A stretch of DNA of 49,938 nucleotides from Oehlia diaphana (taxonomy: Eukaryota; Glomeromycota; Glomeromycetes; Glomerales; Glomeraceae): contig QZLH01000786.1 of NCBI GenBank assembly GCA_003833135.1, positions 9,819-59,756 on the forward strand, in the 5' to 3' direction. Under the pieces are notes generated by a model. The model did not search any database. It saw nothing but the letters and a program-made list of their open reading frames with translations, and was not told the DNA's origin. Positions 20,410-30,337 of this stretch are shown here, in pieces. Position 1 is the stretch's first letter; the number at the start of each line of letters is the position of its first letter. The position numbers and the translations under genes were made by a program.

Positions 20410-22569
20410 GGTTGTTAATAGATTTACTGATTTAGATTCTTAAATTATTCTTAGATTTGATTCATTTATTTATAAATGTTATTATCAAGTTATTTACCTT
20501 TCAAACAAGCATTTATTTTCATTATAATGTAATTTATTTTTATTTTATTCATCTAATAATAAAAAATTATTTTTTTTTAATCAATAAACATGGATAATTT
20601 TGTAATCTATGGAAAGAATGTTGATGTCTGGACATTATGTCGAATATGTACATATATGAAATTGATATCTTAAACTCGATCAGATTCAAAATCAATTTTT
20701 AAGCATGTTTTGAGCAAATAAAAAAAATACACTTGAGCTTCGAACCATTTAATTACTCATCAAGCTTTACACAACCTCTAGAGATACTAATACAAATATC
20801 ATATATCATATACAGTATGTCACACGAACCATCTGGGTCAATTATTCTTCTTAAACATCACATATAAAACCGCGCTCACAAAACGGAGATGCAAAAAAAA
20901 TGTATATTTCACATCACTTGAACAATGTGAAAAATCGTGTAAATGAATACGTCTTATATTTTGCGTATACATAAGACTGTTTCATCCTTTACAAAAGTTC
21001 ATCTTAAAGAAATTTTTCCGTTGCTACAGAGGAAAAATATGCCTCCGCGAAAGAGAAAAAATACTACAGAATCGGAATTCGGAAACAACAAAGAAGCTTT
21101 GAGCAACCATAAACACAAAGAAGACGGAATATTCATCTAATGAAAAATTAATTCAAACACGCTTTTAAACCTTGGCCCAAATTTAATGTCATTCATTCCG
21201 ACTCCAAGCTCTGCTCAACCACCATTCCCACTCATGATACAAATGTTACTCCCTCAATCCCAAACACCAGTCACAATTCGGACAATTCACAAACGATGGA
21301 CCTATGTTAAAAATTATACATACAAGCAGTTTTCAACACAATTAAACGACAATAATAACCCTGATCTTGACTCCCATACAAAAGAGTAATCTCGACGGAA
21401 AATGCAAGAAACCAGAAAATGCTGCTAGTACATCAATATCATCAAATAAGCATCAAAAAAACCTCATGCAACAAGGATCAAACAAGTAGACATCGTTCGT
21501 ATAGGAGAAACGATGAAAATAATAATATAAGTGTATGGCTTCTGCTTACATAGTGTGTATGAAACTGAAGTTACGCGGTCACTAGGAACGGTGGGTGGTA
21601 CAATGATCTGAGATCATCTTGTGTGATGAGAAGGTGAGGTTGTTTGAGTACTCATTCCAAAACTGCGAAGAAATATAGCATGTGATGAATAGGTTTCTTG
21701 CAAATAAAGAATTAGAAAATGTATTTGAATTAAAAGTTATAGAAATTCTAGACTCCAAAGGAATCAATTCGTATGGTTAAACCTGATGATAATAATTCGA
21801 TAAATACAGTTACAAATTCTGGTTATACATTTAAAAGCGCCGAAGCAAGTAAAAAGAATAATATTAACGAAGACGATAATAATTATATACATTAATCAAT
21901 TATAGAAAAATTTATATAAATTCAGGGAGTATAGTAATCAATGGTTCATGTATTATAAAAATCGAAAATTTTAGATTTTAAATAAAGATTTTAAATAACA
22001 AAGATGTTTTTATTAATAATATATGTATATAATTGAAGCTAAGGGTAAAAAAATTTAAACTATTTATACATATAAACATATAAAGTACGAACGACCATCC
22101 ATTAATTAAACAGATTAACAAATATGGTTCAATGACTGGTAAGTTTATTACATTTTATCTTGATTTGTATATATTTCTTTCTTCTATTTTTTTTTTAGTA
22201 TAACAATAAAAAAACATTTCATCATCATTCAAAACATAGCAATAAGAAAATAATATAATGAATTGTGGCATATCAGTTGATGATAAAAAACCATAAACAC
22301 ATTTTTCTTTACATTTTACACATTGAATTTATTTAAAAAAAAGTAACTTTGATTAAAAAGGAATATACTCCGGCACATAAGAGGGGTTGTTTTATAGTTG
22401 TTAATTTCCCATTACTTATATACATGAGAAATTAGTGAATCGGTATAGCCAGATTCTTTCTATTTGTAGATATCTTAATCTTTATTGGTACAGACAAAGT
22501 ATTAAAATTATTAAAAATAAAAACGTGTGGTTCCATGATATAAACTCGTTAACGTAAAAGAGAACATCA
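20410..22569. other. Gene-poor region with decayed frames
   Basis: Holds the 3' flank of copy A (aacaagcatttatttt shared with B and C). At 21039 a frame starts MPPRKRKNTTESEFGNNK, a basic nuclear-protein-like N-terminus that stops after 33 residues; further short frames follow at 21186-21389 (Pro/Thr-rich). These may be pieces of one broken gene, not recognised. The remainder to 22,569 shows nothing definite. Confidence 0.4.
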
Positions 22570-23455
22570 TCACTTTTTGATAAATTTTTTGATTCTAACC
22601 CTCTTGCTAGCTGCAGAACTATCATCAACACTAACACGATCCTTCAACAACCCAACAACACGTTGCTTCGATGTACTTCGATGAGATTAATTTGGTACTC
22701 GTTACCGCTTGCATCTAGAGTATACATAGTAAAATGCCACTCCGTTCCTGTCGACACAATACCATATAGATAGTCGAAATAATCGTTCCCAAACGCTTGA
22801 TCAGCAGTTCGGTTTTCTTATTTGTTTGGAATGCACTCTCAAATTGCGCCAGATTCTAAAAAATAAAATGCGTTAAAATTATTGAATCTTCAAAAACACG
22901 AATCTGAGTAGTAGTCTTACTGCGTATATCCAATCTTAATATTACGAGGCTTTCCTTAAGGAGGTCTTCTAGAGCTTTGATTTCGACCGGTTGAATCTTC
23001 TCCTGAATATCCTTCTGCAACACTATAGTAATATCTTGGGAAGTGATTTTTTTAGTGATGGCGATTGATGCGCGTAATATTGCTGAAATAAATTCACAAC
23101 GTGTCGCCTCGTTAGCATTGGTCATGGTTTCCACATTAGAATTATATCGTCCATGTAATGACTAAAAGCTTGTCATCATCATTAATTTCCTCGAAGACTG
23201 CGAAAGAAAACATAAATTATTATATCTACGATGAACCATTCCAGAGAGGAGTAAAAATAAGAAGTAATTACTTGAGAAAGGCATGACCAGAAATTTTCTC
23301 CTTACGAAGAATTTTGATATTATCAAGTCTTTTCTTTGCAAATATTCGACAAGTTCTTCTGTATCCAGACCCTTAACAACGGCCGCTATTATTCGAGAAG
23401 GAATTTCTTCTGTAATTGAACTTGGAGAAGAAGGTGTAGAGGCTTGTGAAGACAT
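22570..23455 (-). pseudogene. Broken member of a SAM-domain-like fungal family
   Basis: The minus strand opens at 23455 with MSSQASTPSSPSS, then IPSRIIAAVVKGLDTEELVEYLQRKD. After a one-base shift it continues NIKILRKEKISGHAFL, the signature of a SAM-like helical domain, and reaches a GTAATT donor. Later exons carry TNANEATRCEFISAILRASIAI, IKALEDLLKESL, NLAQFESAFQTNKK, and in shifted frames YFDYLYGIVSTGTEWHF and a final DRVSVDDSSAASKRVRI ending at 22570. From memory this is a multi-copy Rhizophagus family of unknown role, some members being associated with effector-like or signalling proteins. At least three frame breaks mark this copy as a pseudogene. Confidence 0.6.
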
Positions 23456-24387
23456 GGTTTTTATATATGTATGCACCCGACAGGTGTATTTTTTTTTTGC
23501 TTCCGAGGTAAGGCACGCTCAGATAATGAAGAGATTTTTTTGTATCAGCTAATGTATTTACCTCATATATATGCAATTAAGATGTAGTATAGAATTTTCA
23601 ATCGATTATATTACATCACTACACGTGACCTGCTTTCTCGATAAAATAATACTTTTATTCGCACATACTGCACATACTGTATAATGATTTTGCGGGAAAG
23701 TTGGCTGAACTTCCACATACTCCTACACGCTTTATATCTTGCTGGGAAAAAAGATAAGGAGATAAGAAGAGTGATTAGCATAATCGTATGATGCCAAGAA
23801 AGCTTTGTAAGCACATGTACGTGGAATTTTGATTTCTTCTGGCATAGCGATCTCCACGTAAGACACAAAGTTGGTTAACTCGTGTAGATCTCAAAATTAC
23901 AAGGTTCTCAGCCCTTCATAATACATAAATATTATTACTAATATCGATAAGAAATACCATGTACTTCCCTTTTACAGCGTGCTTGGGTTTCATTTTGCGA
24001 TTGTTCTCAATGTAAAAGCATCACGAATAAATATATATGCGAAAATTAATGTCACACAATTTAAAAAATTTCTTCCGAGCTGATGATCACTGCTCCGGTT
24101 GTTGAGGACTCGAATTTTCCACATTAAATATATTTTAAATATATTACTTTATTATAGCAATCATGGCAAGTAATATTAATAATAAATCTGATCAAAGCGA
24201 AACACTTGCTCAATTATATGAAATGCTTTTATATAAGAAGGATAACATCCCTCCAGATCAAGATATTTTAAATTAAAGACACGAACTAGCAATTTCTTCG
24301 ATAGTTACATCGGTAATTTTACAAAAGCTAAGGTTAAACAAGATGCTGGAACCCTGGGCAAGAACGAATAACATTTCGAATCGATAT
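23456..24387. other. Intergenic, decayed fragments
   Basis: A + strand frame from 24163 reads MASNINNKSDQSETLAQLYEML and stops after about 37 residues. A further piece, KAKVKQDAGTLGKNE, can be read near 24330 in another frame. It looks like the 5' part of a decayed multi-copy gene. The rest shows no gene. Confidence 0.4.
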
Positions 24388-24745
24388 TTATGGCGATTTC
24401 ACGTAGGCCATTATCATTTCCAGTCGATAATTGTATGATTCTGCTATTAGCTTTAGAGCTTTACCAGTAAGATCTATACTTTTTTCGGAATCTAAATGGA
24501 TTATATTTGGAAACATGCGCACAATGCCTTTGATTCTTTTATTTGAAAGTGAACGGTAGTGTAATATTTTAAGATGTGCTAGATTCGAGCAATAAATTGG
24601 TTTCACCCAACGTACTACTTTTAAAAAATCTTTTCAATTGATAGTGTTCCTTTGCAGAATAATCATCTTGAACACATATAATGGGATATAAGTCACCCCA
24701 TCCAACTTGATGCGTTTCCATAGAATGGGAGCATTACTTCTATCT
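24388..24745 (-). pseudogene. F-box/LRR protein fragment
   Basis: The minus strand contains LWKRIKLDG (a post-F-box segment, about 24720) and, after a stop, CSNLAHLKILHYRSLSNKRIKGIVRMFPNIIHLD followed by GKALKLIAESYNYRLE, the irregular LRR pattern of fungal F-box proteins. Both ends are missing and a stop interrupts it. Confidence 0.55.
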
Positions 24746-24759
24746 AGATCAAAGGGTAG

Positions 24760-24856
24760 TGATTGGATTATAGAGTGGTAATCAGGTTATAGAATGGTAA
24801 TTAGATTAAGAGTGGTACTATAACGGTATAACCTAATCTAAGCGGTATCCCACTCC
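24760..24856. repeat. Inverted/direct repeat block truncating ubiquitin-like copy D
   Basis: Contains repeated gagtggtaatc/gaatggtaatt/gagtggtac words and an inverted pair gagtggtac (about 24811) and gtatcccactc (ending 24855). Its right end coincides with the point where similarity of copy D to the other ubiquitin-like genes stops. It is a candidate foldback insertion or a rearrangement junction. Confidence 0.55.
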
Positions 24857-24892
24857 TCCGTACGATTGACAAGTTCGAACGATAACTTTCAT
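24855..24892 (-). pseudogene. Truncated ubiquitin-like gene, copy D (5' end only)
   Basis: On the minus strand from 24892 the frame reads MKVIVRTCQSYGG, matching the first 13 codons of copies B and C. Similarity then ends abruptly at about 24855 in a repeat block. No trace of the rest of exon 1 or of exon 2 is found nearby. The 5' leader (ttcaaataatttattccaaa, then ccttcaaatactataaa) matches copies B and C closely, so this is a genuine family member cut off by an insertion or deletion. Confidence 0.75.
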
Positions 24893-24996
24893 TTTATAGT
24901 ATTTGAAGGCTTTTGGAATAAATTATTTGAATTTTTATTATTATTGTTTTATTTATTTATTTATTTTTGATTTTAATGCTTTTTGGTTTTGTTCCC

Positions 24997-25030
24997 TATA
25001 TAAGAATAAACAAGTCATTGAATTCTATGA
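24997..25030 (-). promoter_or_regulatory. Promoter remnant of ubiquitin-like copy D
   Basis: On the minus strand, catagaattcaatga, cttgtttattc and TATATAgggaacaa match the promoter of copy B (gaattcaatgccttg, TATATATAgggaacaa). The TATA element is at 24997-25002, about 105 bp before the ATG at 24892. An apparently intact promoter now reads into an F-box fragment on the same strand. Confidence 0.65.
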
Positions 25031-25069
25031 ACGTAAGATGTTTTATAAGCGTTCATTGTCTATTTGTTA

Positions 25070-27170
25070 ACGATATATTAAATAGAAACTTTATACTACT
25101 AGCTCCGATACAGATGATACGAGCCCGAATGAAAAATGGGTAAAATAGAAAATCAAGGTTAGTAATTACAATGATAACGGAGTTCTTCGTACTATATTCG
25201 TAGTATTTTACTTTTTTGACCTCTCCCATATCTGTTGAAGCCGTAACTGCCTCTATCTGAGTTCGAATAATTCTGTGAATTAGGAAAACTTATGAAGTTT
25301 GCGGGTCTTTGCGCTAAAAGAATTTATTTAACATACGATTTTTTTTAACAGACATAAAAATTATTTATAATTATTATGATCAATAAATGCATGCTTCTGA
25401 AGTTGTACATGGAAAAGGCCTGTTGGCTAAGCAAAAATGAAAACGGGTAGCGGCGTTTTAAAAGAGAATAAAGTATGAAAAATATGCCTGCGACTTTTTG
25501 AAAAATGATATAAAAATATTTATGACTTAATATTGCTAAAGAAATTGCACGTAATAGAGAAGGTGAATGTCTTTTGAAAATTGCCAATAGTAAGGCTTCA
25601 ATGCTCTAGAAATGCGCTAAGGATGTGAAGAATGGAAAAACATGGTGCCCATGATATGCAGTTGAAAATCATCGTGCACCAGTGGTTATAGCTATCCTCG
25701 CAAAGGAGAATTTACTGTATTTGATTAGATGGCTAATTGATGATAAACTCGCGATTCGATTAAGACTATACCTTTGAAATAGATCATGCCAAAAACATAA
25801 ATAGAAATGTACTATCTTCCATCATTCATCGAATGTCAGAACTTGAGAAAAGATGAATCGATGAAGTTGTAATAATATCATCCCAGCTCATTCCCGAATA
25901 CTTGATGTATAAATAATTCAATACGTTATATTTTTTCTTTTCATTTTTTTCTTTATCAATTGACTAGAACTGAAAAAGAGGCATATAGTTAAAACGAACT
26001 CGGATGATTTAGAATCTTAACGCATGAATAAATTTTGTTTATTGTTACAATGAGCATTTCATATTATTCATATTACAAGAGTTGAGAAGGTGTTTTAGAA
26101 GATATATAAAGGGAGTGTTATATTTTCCTTTACCATTTGCTTGTCTTTGGTTTTGCTAAATTTCTATCCAATTTAATAAAAATTATCCATTATAATATCA
26201 TATCACTATTGCTTTAAGATAAAATGATATGTAAAATTTGCAAATGGAAAAGTTTTAAAAGTAACTATATATCTTGAACCACTAACAAACAAAATCGGTA
26301 AAGTTAAACCAAAAATTAATCTCTTCATAATAAGTAGCATTCAGATATGTTTAAAGCTTCGTAAGATAAGAATATAATTGCGATCGAAAAAAAAGGTATA
26401 GATAACAAACGAAGCAAAAGCAGCAGGTAGTAAAACATTAGGTTCTACTTTGGAAATATTTCCGTTTTTATCTTAGTCAAAGTATATTGAAACTTTCTCA
26501 TTCAAGGTTAGATTTGATCCAGTAGCTTTCAGATAGTTCGAATTAATTGAAGACAAACCACAGAAATTTTGTTGAGTTTGGTATAGTTATTTTAAAGGAT
26601 TTGTAAACTTCTTCACAAATATAAGTTTTCGGGATCCATGTTCTACCATGAAGTGACCATTTATTGTTTTTTCGCTTTGGCAAACATCAAGGCAATCAGG
26701 AAATTTTTTCCACTTAAAATCCACATGGAAACCCACATCAAATATTGCGGAAATATGTGGAAAATCTGAATAGTTCCAATATTTCCACAGTATTTTCGGC
26801 ATAGATCGAAGGTTAAAATATGTATGTATGGAATTTCACATGTTTCTAAACTAATCCATATGGATTACATGGACCGGTCTGCCCAAAAATCTCATGAAGA
26901 AACAATGATTTTTAGATACAATACCACATATTTCTGAACTAATCCATATCAGATATGGATTTACGTTCACTTTTATTTCTTAAAAGCAATATCATTTACA
27001 ACGACGCTTTTGTTGATCAACATAATATTAATTAACATATTAGTTTATAATTATCCGCAGCAATATGCGGTTTTTGAATTTCGGAGTTGATATAATAACA
27101 ATATAACAATGCCGCAGATTTGCGTAAATTTCCGATTAAAGTTTTTACTATATTTATTTGTTCGATATTT
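25070..27170. other. Gene-poor region
   Basis: Several short frames exist but none shows a recognisable domain. A + strand stretch near 25760-25920 reads EIDHAKNINRNVLSSIIHRM plus more in one frame and may be a decayed gene. Around 26690-26780 and 26850-26960 are self-complementary words (ttccac...gtggaa; aatccatatggatt). No feature is called. Confidence 0.35.
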
Positions 27171-27301
27171 CAACAAAAGCTATCTTTATGGCGTCTCTTT
27201 TTTTTTTAAAAACAAGTAAATGTGAGATTACAATGTGAAAAATGACATCACAAATAGACAATGAATCATAGAATTCAATGCCTTGTTTTTTCTTATATAT
27301 A
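27171..27301 (+). promoter_or_regulatory. Promoter of ubiquitin-like gene B
   Basis: Shared elements in order: caacaaaagctat (27171), TGACATCA (27243-27250, one base from the CRE octamer), gaattcaatgccttg and the TATA box TATATATA at 27294-27301 followed by gggaacaattttttct. The ATG is at 27434, about 135 bp downstream. Confidence 0.7.
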
Positions 27302-27433
27302 GGGAACAATTTTTTCTTTCTATCAAGCTAAAAAAAAACCAAAAGCATTCAAATCAAAAATAAATAAATAAATTAATAATAATAAAAGAAACTTTAAATA
27401 ATTTATTTAAAAAAACCTTCAATTACTATCAAA

Positions 27434-27773
27434 ATGAAAGTTATCATTCGAACTTGTCAATCATTCGGAGGAAATATGTATAGCGTAGAAGTTGAAGATT
27501 TCGATCAAATATCAGCTGTTAAACGAAAAATATCTGACAATACAGGTAATTAAAACTACGAATTATTATTATTATTTATAATAAATTAAATAAATTTAAC
27601 TCAAAATTTTTTATCATTATTATTATTTTTTTCTTTTTTTAGATATTGATTGTAAAAATAAAAGTTTAATATTTAATAACAGACAGCTAATTCAAGAGAT
27701 GAAGTCGCTATCAGATTATGAAATTCAAAATGAATCCACTCTTCATTTGAGATGTGGACAATGCGGTTGTTAA
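27434..27773 (+). CDS. Divergent ubiquitin-like protein, copy B
   Basis: Exons 27434..27545 and 27643..27773; 80 residues, phase-1 intron exactly where copies A and C have it. Ubiquitin fold: MKVIIRTCQSFGGNMYSVEVE (first hairpin), AVKRKISDN (helix start), SLIFNNRQL (I44 region kept), LSDYEIQNESTLHL, then the tail RCGQCGC. Aligned to ubiquitin, V70 becomes Arg, G75 is kept and the terminal G76 becomes Cys. So classical E1 activation and isopeptide transfer through a C-terminal Gly look impossible. Eight residues of the protein could form thiol chemistry or bind metal only in the tail and at C8 and C41. The final CGC is a C-x-C ending, the form used by doubly prenylated Rab proteins; that parallel is speculative. 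Confidence 0.85.
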
Positions 27774-28906
27774 GATCGATGATTTAGATTTAGAATCTTA
27801 AATTATTTTTAAAATTGATTTTTTTTTACATTACAAGTCATTTAACCTTTAGACAAGCATTTATTTATATTACAATGTATTTTTTTTTTTATTTGTCAAT
27901 AAAGAAACATCATATATTAATTTGCAATAAATACAATATATTCAAGTAATTGTTGGATTGTGTGTTCATAGCCTTAATTTATATTACATTGTCACGATCA
28001 AAAAAACTACACGTTTGTTATTTTTATAAAGAACATTTACTATATACCAATTCGATCAATATATATGAAAAATTTCAGTTAATATTGTATGCTATTATTA
28101 TGAAAATTATACAGTCATACTCTCTAACTCCCCATTTTATACTGAGAGCGAGTTTTCTAATTATTATGAGTATAAAGGCAAAGTTGTTATATTTTAATCT
28201 CGGTTAAGGTAATTTTCTCATGCTTGCAAAAATATGCGCGTATCGCAATTTCATATGGTTTCATGAATTCTGAAGTTCATGTAAATTGGTTACATTTCAA
28301 AAATTTTATTACAATTTCAGAAATTATACAGGTCGATAGTCACGTGAGTGCATTTAGGGAAAACCCTTCATATAAATGTACTTAAAAAATCGTTGTACCG
28401 ATAGAATATGGAAGGTGTACATTTAACATTAAGTCCCAACTTGGGACCAAGCGAAAAGGTGCAATTATAGAGGGTGTGCATTTATAGAGGGTGCATTTAT
28501 AGAGAGTTGATTAACTGTATTCATAATCCATGTTTTGCTGTCTTTAACTGGATTTTATTACTTATATATATATATATAATTCTTCGAAAGAGAATCGGTA
28601 ATTACAATTATAACCTCTCACCTGTCTGGTTACTACCCCAATATTTCAATTATAAAACGCTCCTTTAAGTATAAAGAATGCACCGTACGATTTGTACAGT
28701 ATTGTCAACACTTTGTACTAATTTCATAATCATCAACCCATAGTGGTGTGATTATAGGAGTTGTGAATCAAGCCAGCCGAACCAAAATGGAAATAATACA
28801 TAGATTCAATTAAACAATAGCCATCGGTTATTGTAGAACTGCATTAGGAGTTGATCAACATAATAACAAAATTACAGAAAATTACCATATTTGTTTGTTT
28901 CGATTT
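27774..28906. other. Spacer between ubiquitin-like copies B and C
   Basis: The first 120 bp are 3' flank shared with A and C (gacaagcatttattta). At 28433-28447 is gtcccaa-c-ttgggac, a perfect 15-bp palindrome, followed by a direct repeat gtgcatttatagagggt at 28470-28510. Open frames at 27950 and 28474 have no recognisable content. Confidence 0.5.
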
Positions 28907-29035
28907 GAACAAAAGCTATGGCGTTCTTTTTTATCAAAGTAGATAGTGTATTATAATGTGAAAAATAACATCACAAAAGACGATGATCACTTAAACATTT
29001 TCATTGTGTGTTCATGAGGACTTTTCTTATATATA
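28907..29035 (+). promoter_or_regulatory. Promoter of ubiquitin-like gene C
   Basis: Shared elements: gaacaaaagctatg (28907-28920), taacatcac (28966), TATA box TATATATA at 29028-29035 inside ttttctTATATATAgg, then aattttttcttgctattaag. The ATG is 124-131 bp further on. Order and spacing match gene B. Confidence 0.7.
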
Positions 29036-29158
29036 GGAGAATAATTTTTTCTTGCTATTAAGCAAAAACCAAATCACTTCCAATCAAAAAAAAAATAAAT
29101 AAATTAATAAAAGAAAATTCAAATAATTTATTTCAAAAAACCTTTAATTATTATCAAA

Positions 29159-29486
29159 ATGAAAGTTATCGTTCGAACTTGTCAAATATACGGAGGAAAT
29201 ATGTATAAAGTAGAGGTTGAAAATTTCGATCAAATTTCAGCCATTAAACGAAAAATATCTGACAATACAGGTAATTAAAAGTGTGAAATTTTTAATTATT
29301 ATAACAAACTAAGTAAATTTTATTCACATAAAACTTTTTTATTATTATTTTTTAGATATCGATTGTGAAAATAAAAGTTTAATATTTAATAATAGACAGC
29401 TAATTCAAGAGATGAAATCGTTATCGGATTATGAAATTCAACATGAATCCACTCTTCATTTAAGATGTGGACAATGTGGTTGTTAA
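29159..29486 (+). CDS. Divergent ubiquitin-like protein, copy C
   Basis: Exons 29159..29270 and 29356..29486; 80 residues. It is closest to copy B: changes include I5V, S10I, F11Y, S17K, D22N, V29I, K42E and N67H, while the second exon is nearly identical and the tail RCGQCGC is unchanged. The gene lies 1.7 kb downstream of B in the same orientation and 0.85 kb upstream of a BTB-TLDc gene. Intact frames, equal exon lengths and mostly conservative replacements across A, B and C argue that the family is under selection to be translated. Localisation and targets cannot be read from the sequence; there is no signal peptide or membrane segment. Confidence 0.85.
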
Positions 29487-29677
29487 GAAGAATATTTAAT
29501 TTTAGATTCTTAGATTATTTTTAGACGTTTTAGATTTTCTTTTTACATGTTGTCATTAAACCTTTAAACAAACATTTATTTACATTAAAATGCACTATCT
29601 TTATTATTAATTTTATTAATAAATATAAAATGAAGGAACCGTAAAGTAACATTATACCATTATATTATTAATTGCAA

Positions 29678-29786
29678 TATACAGTAACTCCGAAAAAAAT
29701 ATTCAAACTCCGATTTTTCACATGATATTCAAACTCCGACTATCACAAGAAATAAAATTATTATTTCCAGTACTCTCTACTGTATA
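29678..29786. mobile_element. Possible mariner-type MITE, 109 bp
   Basis: Left end tatacagta (29678-29686) and right end tactgtata (29778-29786) form a 9-bp inverted repeat including TA at both ends, as expected for TA target duplication of Tc1/mariner elements. Inside, attcaaactccga occurs twice (about 29700 and 29729). It carries no coding sequence. Confidence 0.5.
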
Positions 29787-30029
29787 AAAAAAAAATTCTT
29801 AGTAAAACTCCGATAAATGATCATTTTTCTAGTTTTTATTCCGAAGAAACTTAGACACGTGATCATTTTATGAAAAATTTTTTATATGACAGATAGTTTC
29901 TTTACGTTTATGTAAACTTGTCTTTATTTAAGAATATATTGTTTTATAAAACGGTATCTAATTAATCTTTTAATATAAATATCAATGAAAGTATATTATA
30001 CAAATAAAAGGTTTAAATGTTGAATTTAC

Positions 30030-30130
30030 ATTAAATGCCGTATAAGGACAAATCCGAAAAAAAAATCGCACGACTGGTATCAACCATTTCTTTTTTGTAT
30101 TGCCTGGGCCGAAGAGGATCGGCATTTAAT
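30030..30130. repeat. 101-bp inverted-repeat pair
   Basis: An 11-bp perfect inverted pair attaaatgccg (30030-30040) and cggcatttaat (30120-30130) brackets a less AT-rich segment. It lies about 210 bp upstream of the BTB gene. Confidence 0.45.
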
Positions 30131-30337
30131 AAAGGAAAATACTTTGCTATATGCTAGATAAATTCGTTAAGAATTTAATGTTACACAAATCACGAATTAT
30201 GCATTATAAAAGATCTACAGGTTGGAATTTAATCACGTGATAATAAATTTCCAATTTGAGAAACAAAAAATAACAACAACAGATAAGATAAAAAAAAAAA
30301 ATTTTTTTTTGTGTATTTCATTAAAAATTGACACAAT

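Noticed and set aside
26587..26802. 71-codon minus frame with aromatic residues
   Set aside because: Overlaps self-complementary words and shows no domain; likely chance or decayed sequence.
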